Below are positions 34,801 to 39,576 of a DNA stretch of 64,000 nucleotides, piece after piece. Under the pieces are notes generated by a model, which was not told where the DNA came from, did not search any database, and worked only from the letters and a program-made list of their open reading frames with translations. This DNA comes from Ectobius pallidus. Lineage: Eukaryota > Arthropoda > Insecta > Blattodea > Ectobiidae. The translations under genes and the position numbers were made by a program. The stretch is from assembly GCA_964059195.1 (NCBI GenBank), contig CAXKWD010000005.1, forward strand, positions 42,423,825 through 42,487,824, written 5' to 3'. The first letter of the stretch is position 1. Every line of letters starts with the position of its first letter.

Positions 34801-37800
34801 ACTTGCTTTGTGTTTGTGAACATTGGCTCAAAGATCAAGAACAGGAATATATGGATCTAGAAGGGTATACAAAAGCATCTTTTTTCTGCAGAAAAAATCA
34901 TATCAGAGGTGGAACAGGTATTTTCATTTCAACTTTCATAAGGTATGAGTCTATTAAGGTGGACCAATTTTGTAGCGAGTTACATTTTGAATGTGCGGCT
35001 ATACTGCTAAAAGAACCTAAAGTAGTGGTGGTATCTTTGTACCACTCACCAGCAGGCGAATCAGTAATATTTCTGGACAAATTGGAACAGTTATTAATTT
35101 ACTTGGCTCGCTTCAAGTCTAGTGTGGTAATAGGAGGTGATATAAATAGTAAGTTTGATGTTACACATAATTCTCCTACAGTAAAGAAATTAAAGGACTT
35201 GCTCATTCAATTCCAGTGTCATATTATTAATGACCAGCCAACAAGGGACAAAGCATGCCTCGACAACATATTCACAGACATTGGGAAAACTTTTTATGAT
35301 TATAGGGTGGTATACCCCAACATAGCTGACCACGATGGCCTAGAGTTGGAAATTGAGTACAATCATCATAAAGGACCTAAAGATGGTACAGACAGGCCCA
35401 CTGTCATAAGAAATACCTCCAAAAATAATCTTCAACATTTTAAAGCCAGTCTAAGTGAAACCGATTGGTTAACACTTCTGTCAGACCAAACTATGAAGGC
35501 TGAATCCATGTTTGAACAGTTCCTCAATAAATTCTTGGAAGTTTTCAATGAATGTTGTCCACTATTATTAATGAAAAATAAAGCCCACACTTTGAAAAGG
35601 TCCAACAAACCCAACTTTTCATGGTACACACCCGAGCTTAATAATCTGAAAAATAAAGTTATGGGTCACCGGACTGTCTATAACACAACCAAAACCAATC
35701 AGGCTCTAGAAGCCTACAAAGAAATGAGGCGCTTTTACAAGAAGGCAGTAAACAATGCCAAGAAAACAGCAAATATACATTTCATTGAATCGTCCAATAA
35801 TCGCTATAAAGCTGCATGGGCACTGATTAGAAAGAAGACATCACCTACTTCAGAGGAAACTGCAAATATTCCAGCGGTTGTCTACAACAATTTCTTCATT
35901 GAATCGGTGCAGTCTATGAAGGCAACCACAACCCAATCAGTGGTTACTTCGATCCAGCTACTAAATAACTCTCAAAAGCCTCACGAACAGTTGCAGTGGG
36001 AGCCAGTGTTTGAAGAAAATGTGTTGAGTGCAGTAAATAAATTAAAATGCTCTAAGAGCAAAGATGTTTATGGCCTGTCAAGTTTTATTTTAAAAACTGT
36101 GATCAGTGAAATAGTGCTACCTCTCACCATGTGCATAAATGCTTGCCTACAAGAGGGCGTTTTTCCCTTATCTCAAAAAGTGTCAAGAGTAGTGCCTATA
36201 TTCAAGAAAAATGACAAATCACAGGTTAGCAATTACCGTCCTATATCTCTTGTACCAATTATAGGCAAAATTATTGAACAGGTTGTCTACAGGCAATTAT
36301 ATAACTTTTTAAACAAGAACGAAATTTTCTCAAAATTTCAATTTGGTTTCCTCAAAAACAAATCCACAACTGATGCAGTAGACACTTTGATTTTAAAAAT
36401 TTTACAAGCTTTTGAAGACCGAAAATTTGCCCAGATCACTGCTTGTGATCTGAGCAAAGCTTTCGATTGTATAGATCACAATATTCTTTTAGAAAAACTT
36501 AACTATTATGGTGTTAGTGGCCACCAGTTGAATTTCTTCGAGTCTTATTTACTCGGAAGATCTCAGTATGTAGACACTGGTAAGGAGCAATCCAATAGAC
36601 TAGAAGTAAGTGTAGGGGTACCTCAGGGTTCAATTTTGGGCCCAATTTTATTTATTTTAGTTATCAACGACCTGCCAGATAATATCAGCCAGTCATTACC
36701 TACAATGTTTGCAGATGACACAACTTTCTTAAGCACCGGGTGTGATTTAGATACTCTATCACTAAATGTAGAGAACACCATGAACCAAGCTTGTGAGTGG
36801 TTTAAAGCAAATGGTCTGGTATTGAACCAAGGTAAAACACAAAACCTTCTTTGTACACTAAAGGGAGACGTAAATCACTATGTAAATATGGATACTGAAC
36901 TTAAGATACAAGGAATAACTATAGACAATAAGTTAACATGGATCCCCCACATTGAATTAATGTGCACAAAATTATCCAAAATAATATTTCTACTTAAAAG
37001 CTTATCAGCTATGATATCACTAGATTATCTACGAATCACCTATTTTGCATTTTTTCAATCCGTAATTAGTTACGGTTTACTTCTCTGGGGAAATAGTAGC
37101 CATATAGAAAATATCCTTTTACTTCAAAAGAAAGCCTTAAGAATAATCACTAAATCACACAAAATAGCACATTGTAAGCCTCTTTTTGTAGAAACAAAGA
37201 TTCTGACAGTGATCAACTTGTATATTTTTATCTGCCTACTGAATGTAAAGAAAAACGCTACCGCAGTTACAATGTTTAGTGATGTCCACAGTTACAACAC
37301 ACGGAATCAATCTTTAGCAATAGTTCCCTTCTGTAGATTGAGCAAGAGTACAAACAGTCATAGTATTATAGGATTAAAGCTCTACAATAAGCTAAATAAT
37401 GAATCAAAGCTATTGCCATTTAAAATATTCAAGACAAAATTATATAACTGGCTAATTTTAAATCCTTTTTATAGTTTAAAAGAATATTTTAGTAAGGATA
37501 AGGTAGAATTTTAAACTATTCAAAAACATAATTTTAGATTTCCTTGACAATGTCTATTGCATTTCAGTAATGTTGAAAGACAACAAACGTACAATACAAT
37601 ACAATACAATATATGGTTTTTTTTTATTTTTTATAATTCCGATGTTTGGTGCAAGGGTCTTTTTTTTATTGTGAAATATTATTACCAGCGTTGAGCAACA
37701 GCCGGAAGGTGGCTAGGCAAAAATAGGGAAAGCAGCAAGGCGGGGAAGCGGCCGGCCAGGTGGAAAAGGGGCCATGGTGAGTGGAAGGAGGGCCTGCATG

Positions 37801-38246
37801 CGGCATAACTTTCCAATCTGCCAAAGAGTCGGCAGGGATTGGCGCACACCATTTTCCTTCATACAGCATGAGCCATATAGTGGTGATTTTATTCCCTGTA
37901 CTAAATCCATAAGTCTGGTATCGGTGTTCCATTCATAATTTGTCATCTTATATCATCTGTAGATTAGTCTGCCATCTACTGTTTAAAGCATGCAGGTTAT
38001 CATCTGGAAGTTGGCGACATTGTACATTTTATGGTAAACGGAATGGATGAGATGGTGGCTCCTGAATTGTAGGCTACAGTTAGCAGTAAAATTGTAATAT
38101 TTCAGGTAAGGATAAAAAAAATATTGAAAGTGATTAAACTACTTACACAGTATAGCAGCCAGTGACAATATACTAAGTTTAAGAAGTGTCTCCTGCTTCT
38201 CTGGAGACATCCTCATTTTATGGGACTTCAATAATGTCCCAACCAT
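8954..38246 (-). CDS. STT3A: STT3A, catalytic subunit of oligosaccharyltransferase (5' five coding exons)
   Basis: STT3A is the membrane-embedded catalytic subunit of the ER oligosaccharyltransferase, which moves the dolichol-linked glycan onto Asn in N-X-S/T sequons of translocating proteins. Five exons on the minus strand join in phase: 38246-38147, 23100-22933, 21023-20863, 14414-14324 and 9060-8954 (about 209 residues; animal STT3A proteins are about 700). The product has a short cytosolic N-terminus, a first membrane segment, the lumenal [15 protein letters not shown] motif with its catalytic-site Asp, the [19 protein letters not shown] block, hydrophobic helices, and [14 protein letters not shown] with the metal-binding Asp and Glu. 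Motif choices ([14 protein letters not shown]) favour STT3A over STT3B. Introns are 15.0, 1.9, 6.4 and 5.3 kb; the fifth contains the BEL element and leaves the window. No stop, frameshift or damaged splice site was seen. Confidence 0.96.
9123..9742. repeat. Possible hAT-type MITE remnant
   Basis: The left edge TAGTGATGGGAGTTCTTGAA and the right edge, read on the other strand, TAGTGTAAAGAATCG, both resemble hAT-type ends. Both subterminal regions carry GAATGAAAAA and AGTTCT motifs, and GTTCTCGGAT recurs inside. I found no 8-bp target duplication, so the limits are uncertain. No coding sequence is visible. Confidence 0.4.
10080..10397 (-). pseudogene. hAT transposase C-terminal fragment
   Basis: About 105 residues including [18 protein letters not shown] and [16 protein letters not shown]. 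The TSCD(V/I)ER(S/T)FS pattern is the hAT C-terminal dimerisation region seen in many insect hAT proteins that end with SxYKxxxxxxR. The N-terminal zinc finger and most of the catalytic core are absent, so this is a non-functional remnant. Confidence 0.75.
10825..11806. mobile_element. Pogo/Tigger-like non-autonomous element nested in the hAT element
   Basis: The ends read CAGTGGAACCTC on both strands and are flanked by TA (10823-10824 and 11807-11808). GGGAAAACGTA recurs just inside each end (around 10880 and 11764). CAGTGGAACCTC ends with a TA target duplication are typical of pogo/Tigger-group elements. No transposase is recognisable in its 982 bp. Confidence 0.75.
12055..12203. repeat. 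Nearly perfect 149-bp palindrome
   Basis: Arms of about 69 bp (12055-12123 and 12135-12203) are exact inverted copies by eye apart from one A in a homopolymer at the tip, with an 11-base centre TTGAGCCTCAC. The hairpin plus a 45-bp tail (12204-12248) is bracketed by an 11-bp direct repeat ATTACAAGGGA at 12044-12054 and 12249-12259. Confidence 0.93.
12773..13296 (+). mobile_element. Deleted mariner element
   Basis: A 524-bp element with inverted ends GAGGTTCATYCAGAAAGTAA, flanked by TA at 12771-12772 and 13297-13298. The right half encodes the end of a mariner transposase (about 12985-13240), including [20 protein letters not shown] and the [18 protein letters not shown] tail, with an internal stop. 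The helix-turn-helix and the first two catalytic Asp regions are deleted. Confidence 0.88.
13300..14323. other. STT3A intron 4 sequence, nothing recognised
   Basis: AT-rich DNA with short A and T runs (for example 13995-14009) between the mariner and STT3A exon 4. I see no gene, terminal inverted repeat or array here. Confidence 0.5.
14324..14414 (-). CDS. STT3A: STT3A exon 4
   Basis: Acceptor TTTTTTCAG before GATTCT, donor GTTTGA after the first base of a Gly codon. It encodes 30 residues including [20 protein letters not shown] and then DNE. The Asp and Glu of the DNE triplet belong to the conserved second lumenal motif that binds the catalytic metal in STT3 proteins. The donor is weak (GTTTGA), but the next exon joins in phase. 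Confidence 0.95.
14557..15286. repeat. 730-bp MITE with CCGTATTTATC ends
   Basis: The ends read CCGTATTTATCYGAATATAA on opposite strands and continue into GCCGC. TA flanks both sides (14555-14556 and 15287-15288), suggesting a Tc1/mariner/pogo-type element. The interior has no coding region but a dense cluster of ATCGAT-like sites at about 14727-14810. Confidence 0.85.
15779..16460. repeat. Divergent tandem array, period about 170 bp, four units
   Basis: Recurring blocks are GTCAAC...TGAAGGC near 15779, 15949 and 16117; GTGCTATTTGGAAG-like near 15829, 16011, 16179 and 16326; and TGCCAACATGCATC-like near 15868, 16049 and 16219. The units are old and diverged but keep order and spacing. I see no coding potential. 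Confidence 0.75.
16560..17240. other. STT3A intron 3 sequence, nothing recognised
   Basis: AT-rich sequence between the tandem array and the 17.24-kb repeat. No gene or bounded element seen. Confidence 0.45.
17243..17308. repeat. Direct repeat copy 1 (mate at 18013-18075)
   Basis: About 65 bp carrying GATTACCTATGA, TATGTAGGTTGTGTTTCAAA and CACATGGG(T/C)TACCAC, repeated with few changes at 18013-18075 inside the centre of the large inverted repeat. Followed at once by a (CAAA)n-type microsatellite. Confidence 0.8.
17310..17377. repeat. (CAAA)n / (CAAAA)n microsatellite
   Basis: A run of CAAA then CAAAA repeats, directly after the 17243-17308 repeat. It could be the tail of a retroposed unit. 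Confidence 0.9.
18729..20394 (+). mobile_element. Mariner element, inactivated, with a nested retroposon
   Basis: Inverted ends CGAGGYCTGTTCAGATRWTA are flanked by TA (18727-18728 and 20395-20396). The plus strand encodes a degenerate transposase of the GVQW/mariner type: helix-turn-helix around 18950-19090 ([19 protein letters not shown]), first Asp in [10 protein letters not shown] (19355-19390), second Asp in [10 protein letters not shown] (about 20020) and a third site where NVFLFPKLK (about 20130) has Asn at the expected Asp. Stops and frameshifts are numerous. A retroposed LINE tail interrupts it at about 19460-19867. Confidence 0.92.
19462..19867 (+). mobile_element. 5'-truncated LINE/retroposon 3' end with poly(A), nested in mariner
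   Basis: About 400 bp of non-mariner DNA splits the transposase frame and ends in a 38-base A run (19830-19867). Near its end are CACCCCCGAACACAAGC and TTCTTCGGGTGGTGT, which form a hairpin of the kind found in LINE 3' ends. The mariner frame resumes directly after it with [10 protein letters not shown]. The target duplication is at best AGTC. Confidence 0.75.
20863..21023 (-). CDS. STT3A: STT3A exon 3
   Basis: The acceptor GTAAAAAG precedes GTACAATC and the donor is GTAAGG. It encodes 53 residues from [15 protein letters not shown] through [15 protein letters not shown] to YLLTKELR: two hydrophobic membrane segments with a short lumenal loop, as in STT3A. It joins exon 2 by completing a Gly codon and exon 4 in phase 0. 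Confidence 0.96.
21024..22932. other. STT3A intron 2, nothing recognised
   Basis: 1.9 kb of AT-rich intron, the smallest complete intron seen. A reading frame at 21791-22096 (plus) has no recognisable domain and is probably chance. Confidence 0.55.
22933..23100 (-). CDS. STT3A: STT3A exon 2
   Basis: Acceptor TTATTCCAG, donor GTAAGC. It encodes 55 residues carrying the most conserved STT3 segment: [20 protein letters not shown], then [18 protein letters not shown]. The Asp of HEFDPYFN is a catalytic-site residue in STT3 structures. The first two bases complete a Ser codon begun in exon 1. Confidence 0.97.
23272..23300. repeat. (GAAA)n microsatellite
   Basis: Short run of AGAA/GAAA repeats in STT3A intron 1. 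Confidence 0.85.
23632..24686. mobile_element. hAT-type non-autonomous element rich in GTTTAAAC motifs
   Basis: Ends read CAGGGTTGG on both strands and are flanked by an exact 8-bp duplication CATTATAT (23624-23631 and 24687-24694), diagnostic of hAT insertion. Both subterminal regions, about 23640-23760 and 24380-24660, are packed with TTTAAAAC and GTTTTAAAC words. The inner parts are inverted copies (GACACCCTG, CAATTTACATTTTGTCAA near 23800 and their complements near 24310-24330). No transposase is encoded. Confidence 0.92.
25041..26280 (-). pseudogene. hAT-like transposase C-terminal half, broken
   Basis: Minus-strand pieces at 25981-26277 ([37 protein letters not shown]) and 25523-25912 ([40 protein letters not shown]) belong to one hAT-derived protein type whose C-terminus carries SHGxxxVExGFSVN and VENLxEES. 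A stop or frameshift separates the pieces (about 25912-25980). The basic C-terminal tail is cut after KKRKYS by a MITE (25108-25516) and resumes at 25041-25107 with [17 protein letters not shown]. Confidence 0.72.
25108..25516. mobile_element. 409-bp MITE inserted in the hAT transposase remnant
   Basis: Inverted ends TCCACAATGTGCAGT on both strands, flanked by TAAAGCT at 25101-25107 and 25517-25523. Near each end GCAGTYGGTAGTYGG-like words repeat several times. The hAT coding frame is contiguous once this segment is removed, which confirms the insertion. Confidence 0.85.
26290..28365 (-). pseudogene. Degenerate member of an uncharacterised arthropod multicopy gene family
   Basis: Minus-strand fragments lie in collinear order: a basic start [18 protein letters not shown] (about 28240-28362); ISRQSF and then [14 protein letters not shown] (about 27870-27970); [15 protein letters not shown] helical text near 27620-27700; and a C-terminal piece at 26855-27040. 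The MGKTxxERQRxYRxR start followed by SPRKR-type text is a pattern I associate with a repeat-associated arthropod family of unknown function; that match is from memory. Stops and frame changes are frequent. The word GTGACGGAATTAC recurs around it. Confidence 0.45.
28617..29461. repeat. 845-bp MITE with GGGCCTATTTCAT ends
   Basis: Inverted ends GGGSCCTATTTCATRAAA continue with ACAGGTGWGACATATA-like sequence on both sides. Inside, short words such as TGACAATTTTACA, TTTACAAG and TGTCATGACA recur in both orientations. The target duplication is not clear. No transposase is evident. Confidence 0.72.
29462..31250. other. STT3A intron 1, no assigned gene
   Basis: AT-rich. One GTGACGGAATTAC word at about 29554 ties its left end to the 26.3-28.6 kb region. 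Reading frames at 30131-30412 and 30532-30771 show no recognisable domains. Confidence 0.45.
31255..32708. repeat. Composite dispersed repeat, copy A (left part)
   Basis: 31255-31320 matches 40390-40455 (TTTTTATAATTTTGARATAT, then AAAAGAGYAGTGTTGG). 32600-32708 matches 40774-40885 (GTGYAAGGGAATTTTC, ATCAATTAAGCC, ATTATGTATRGTRCAAGGG). The 31320-32600 part is not present in copy B and contains nothing I recognise. Copy A continues right of the MITE (33476-33530) and right of the LINE (37611-37760). Confidence 0.65.
32709..33475 (-). mobile_element. GGGAAA-type MITE with a nested Tc1/mariner remnant
   Basis: The ends read GG(G/T)AAAAR-ATAGWTTTATGC on opposite strands and are flanked by an exact 8-bp duplication GGGTATTT (32701-32708 and 33476-33483). 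It is the reverse-orientation relative of 41246-42357 and 56064-56246. A Tc1/mariner-type element interrupts it at the TA within its TTCAGTATATTGCTCC region. Confidence 0.85.
32850..33392 (+). pseudogene. Tc1/mariner-like transposase remnant with inverted ends
   Basis: The element is bounded by TA (32848-32849 and 33393-33394) and carries inverted CAATAAAATGTATACACTC near both ends. It reads [19 protein letters not shown] (from 32926), RRFRMEFR and [12 protein letters not shown], then jumps to [20 protein letters not shown] and GQQFEHFR. These are the N-terminal helix-turn-helix and extreme C-terminus of an IS630/Tc1-type insect transposase with the catalytic centre deleted; frameshifts are present. 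Confidence 0.75.
33559..34659 (+). CDS. LINE ORF1 protein with N-terminal PHD zinc finger
   Basis: 366 residues from the ATG at 33559; the frame is open further upstream but the PHD finger starts right after this Met. Residues about 11-64 form a C4HC3 PHD finger (CGVC, CYGSC, WNHISC, CKNC). Next comes a coiled-coil-like segment (about 90-160), a low-complexity polar linker with an SEEEEW acidic patch and [10 protein letters not shown] basic patch, and a C-terminal fold from about 270 ([20 protein letters not shown]) resembling an RRM-like LINE ORF1 domain. Such proteins bind LINE RNA. It ends at TAG 34657-34659. Its last 46 nt overlap the open ORF2 frame and contain a T TTA AAC heptamer in its own reading phase. 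Confidence 0.92.
   Translation: MAAGKHQDKCGVCFKNVTKSNKSVFCYGSCKSWNHISCVKISDEEFALFVQLKGKAVFMCKNCLDESAIQVDATFEVIHQTSVEENDNSMELNKIKILSEEILNIKTNQKSITTELTRVVSENEQLKAAIKNQAEAITDIVLNLENRDLYSSKLKSMDKPARNEPQKQGLKEQDQFNHQSRPNDVHDKVGLGQENSGNGPKNTMMNNPKNKIGPHTSVADSEEEEWQELISKSNKRPRINPNKPSDKLRGRPREGYITGQAVDTNLTALNRKVFLFVSRLKPDTKCEDIVTFMTSKYEATYIVEKLNSKFPQDYASFKVGIPSNLLKEIYNPNFWPTDTFVSKFLSKKTSPEKPLNLGSIGATVNT
34620..34626 (+). promoter_or_regulatory. Candidate -1 ribosomal frameshift site (T TTA AAC)
   Basis: The heptamer reads X XXY YYZ in ORF1 phase: codon TTA at 34621-34623 and AAC at 34624-34626. The ORF2 frame opens after TGA 34611-34613 and ORF1 ends at 34659, so both frames are open only for 34614-34659, and the heptamer lies in that window. 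Downstream, GGAGC (34631-34635) can pair with GCTCC (34671-34675), or TGGGG (34628-34632) with CCCCA (34660-34664). Confidence 0.7.
34626..37514 (+). CDS. LINE ORF2: AP-endonuclease and reverse transcriptase
   Basis: About 962 codons in the -1 frame relative to ORF1, counted from the codon after the proposed slip. Endonuclease motifs: the Asn of [11 protein letters not shown] (about 34730), CEHW, GGDIN and ADHDGLEL. Reverse transcriptase motifs: [50 protein letters not shown] and the catalytic FADD (about 36710). A C-terminal thumb-like segment with LLWGNSS and LQKKALRI follows. No stop or frameshift interrupts it. The first in-frame ATG is at 34851, downstream of the Asn and Glu endonuclease motifs, so initiation there would give a dead nuclease. 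Target-primed reverse transcription is the family role. Confidence 0.92.
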   Translation, partial: LGEHRCDSEYLAPGPAPDDIQVITRPRTKSSIKLLFLNTQGIQGKLNVLSVFGTQNKYDLLCVCEHWLKDQEQEYMDLEGYTKASFFCRKNHIRGGTGIFISTFIRYESIKVDQFCSELHFECAAILLKEPKVVVVSLYHSPAGESVIFLDKLEQLLIYLARFKSSVVIGGDINSKFDVTHNSPTVKKLKDLLIQFQCHIINDQPTRDKACLDNIFTDIGKTFYDYRVVYPNIADHDGLELEIEYNHHKGPKDGTDRPTVIRNTSKNNLQHFKASLSETDWLTLLSDQTMKAESMFEQFLNKFLEVFNECCPLLLMKNKAHTLKRSNKPNFSWYTPELNNLKNKVMGHRTVYNTTKTNQALEAYKEMRRFYKKAVNNAKKTANIHFIESSNNRYKAAWALIRKKTSPTSEETANIPAVVYNNFFIESVQSMKATTTQSVVTSIQLLNNSQKPHEQLQWEPVFEENVLSAVNKLKCSKSKDVYGLSSFILKTVISEIVLPLTMCINACLQEGVFPLSQKVSRVVPIFKKNDKSQVSNYRPISLVPIIGKIIEQVVYRQLYNFLNKNEIFSKFQFGFLKNKSTTDAVDTLILKILQAFEDRKFAQITACDLSKAFDCIDHNILLEKLNYYGVSGHQLNFFESYLLGRSQYVDTGKEQSNRLEVSVGVPQGSILGPILFILVINDLPDNISQSLPTMFADDTTFLSTGCDLDTLSLNVENTMNQACEWFKANGLVLNQGKTQNLLCTLKGDVNHYVNMDTELKIQGITIDNKLTWIPHIELMCTKLSKIIFLLKSLSAMISLDYLRITYFAFFQSVISYGLLLWGNSSHIENILLLQKKALRIITKSHKIAHCKPLFVETKILTVINLYIFICLLNVKKNATAVTMFSDVHSYNTRNQSLAIVPFCRLSKSTNSHSIIGLKLYNKLNNESKLLPFKIFKTKLYNWLILNPFYSLKEYFSKDKVEF
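37611..38146. other. Composite repeat copy A (right part) and STT3A intron 1 start
   Basis: 37625-37800 matches 40950-41110 with changes: GTGCAAGGG, TTTTTATTGTGAAATATT, ATTACCRGCGTTGAG, GGAAGCGGCCRG. The remainder up to the STT3A donor at 38142-38146 shows nothing distinctive. Confidence 0.6.
38147..38246 (-). CDS. STT3A: STT3A exon 1 (first coding exon)
   Basis: From the ATG at 38246-38244 to a GTAAGT donor. It encodes 33 residues including [20 protein letters not shown], matching the cytosolic N-terminus and start of the first transmembrane helix of STT3A. The length agrees with the vertebrate protein, which has about 30 residues before the segment encoded by exon 2. Ends after the first base of a Ser codon completed in exon 2. 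Confidence 0.9.
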
Positions 38247-39478
38247 GGTTTCAGTTTGTTAAAAGTGGAAGGGAAAATGCATATAACAGCCTGAAACATA
38301 ACACAATTGTATTTATAGTGAGACCATATCCAGACTTTTCTTTGCCAATCTCTAACTTCATTGCTTACAGCGAACAAGGGATTTTCAATACCGTAATGCG
38401 TTTAATTCAATATAACTTACAAAAGGGCGTTTTTTCTAATCAAGTTAACCTTTACTGCACTGGAATCAATACTACTGATAATACGTTAATTTATGCACGG
38501 AGAGCCTCAGACATTCCCTCTTATAACCTACAGTAAATACAGTAATTATTAAGCACATTAAACTGAATAAAAACAAATCTAAATCTTTACAACCGGCTTC
38601 ACTCACTTCACACACGACACACCAAAAAACCAGCGTGGCAAAATGCAACGTTGCCGTACACGAACTAGTAGATAAACATCACCTGTCGAACTATGTTTAT
38701 CAGTAGTCAAAGTATATACCTATATTTCTGCTATCACCGTAACACCTATTCTTTTAATTTTAAAAATCATTAATTTCAAGCTGTATAATAGTTCACCAAC
38801 TCTTATTTTTAACAGCCGATTCCGGTTCCACTTCTTTCCGGTCTAAACCCTATGGTTCATTTGTTTCGTGTTGGCAGCTTTGAATCCAAAGTACCAACTT
38901 CGCGAACTAAACATTGATTTTGCGTCATTTCGGGTTGTGTTGGCAAGTTGTTTTGATGTTTGTGAGTTGTGACAACTGACATCTGCTGAGGAATGTCAAA
39001 ATCTTAAATTGCAGTACATTTCAACACATCTTCGATAGATGTCAAGAGTAATTTAAAAGGCGTAATATCCGTGGAGGAAACCGAAGGAAAGGAAATTGGA
39101 ATCTTCGAGATGTATATTTATATCAGTCGGTGACCGAATGTGATGATGGGAGGAAGAAAGCATTCGTAGTACTACCAAAATTGTATTGAGTTTTAGCGAA
39201 TAAAATATAGGAAGTGGAACAAGGGCAAAAATCAACTGCGATAGGTAAATTATAGTTTACGGTATTGTCGTTAAGTAATTACAATTATGCCGATACATCA
39301 ATGGGATACGTAATGCATGCTTGAATAAAATGAGTTAGGCTTAATTATTGTGTGGGTGGTGAGATCTGATCCTTACCAAATAAGGAAAGAGGATAGCAAT
39401 TCAGTGTTACAAAACTACCGTATATTTTTATTGTTACAGAAAATTTCTATTAGCACAAACGACTTCGTTTCTGCAGTC
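38247..39478. promoter_or_regulatory. Shared upstream region of the divergent STT3A / MsrB pair
   Basis: 1.2 kb between the two start codons. It has no recognisable transposon, unlike nearly everything else. GC-richer patches lie near 38590-38660 and 38815-38950, with two CCGGTT/TTCCGG sites within 30 bp (about 38820-38850) that fit an ETS-type motif. A possible MsrB 5' noncoding exon could end at a GATAG-GTAAAT donor (39241) and be spliced to an acceptor at 39439 or 39476. TATA boxes are not evident. Confidence 0.6.
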
Positions 39479-39576
39479 ATGTCAGGTATGGATAAAGAAA
39501 ATGGAAATAAAGCTGAGTTGAAGAAACGCTTGACCCCTATGCAGTTTCATGTTACTCAGGAAAAAGGAACAGAAAG
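39479..39576 (+). CDS. MsrB: MsrB first coding exon
   Basis: ATG at 39479-39481, donor GTAACA. It encodes 32 residues ending HVTQEKGTE plus two bases of Arg. Acceptor-like TTGTTACAG (ends 39439) and TTTCTGCAG (ends 39476) precede it, so an upstream noncoding or alternative exon is likely. Confidence 0.93.

Larger units (their letters stand above)
33531..37610 (+). mobile_element. Full-length PHD-type LINE (CR1/Jockey group) with both ORFs intact
   Basis: About 4.1 kb: a very short 5' UTR, ORF1 with a PHD finger, ORF2 with AP-endonuclease and reverse transcriptase, a short 3' UTR, and a (ACAAT)4 tail at 37591-37610. It lies in STT3A intron 1 in antisense orientation, inserted in the composite repeat. 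The flanks TTTTTATAATTGTGAAATGTT (33507-33527 region) and TTTTTATAATTCCGATGTT (just right of the tail) may be an imperfect target duplication. A PHD finger in ORF1 plus a short-unit tail fits the CR1/L3/Daphne/Crack side of the Jockey group; the exact clade is not settled. Confidence 0.9.

Noticed and set aside
38186..38536. 116-codon plus-strand frame over STT3A exon 1
   Set aside because: It overlaps the antisense of a confirmed exon and has no domain; judged a shadow.
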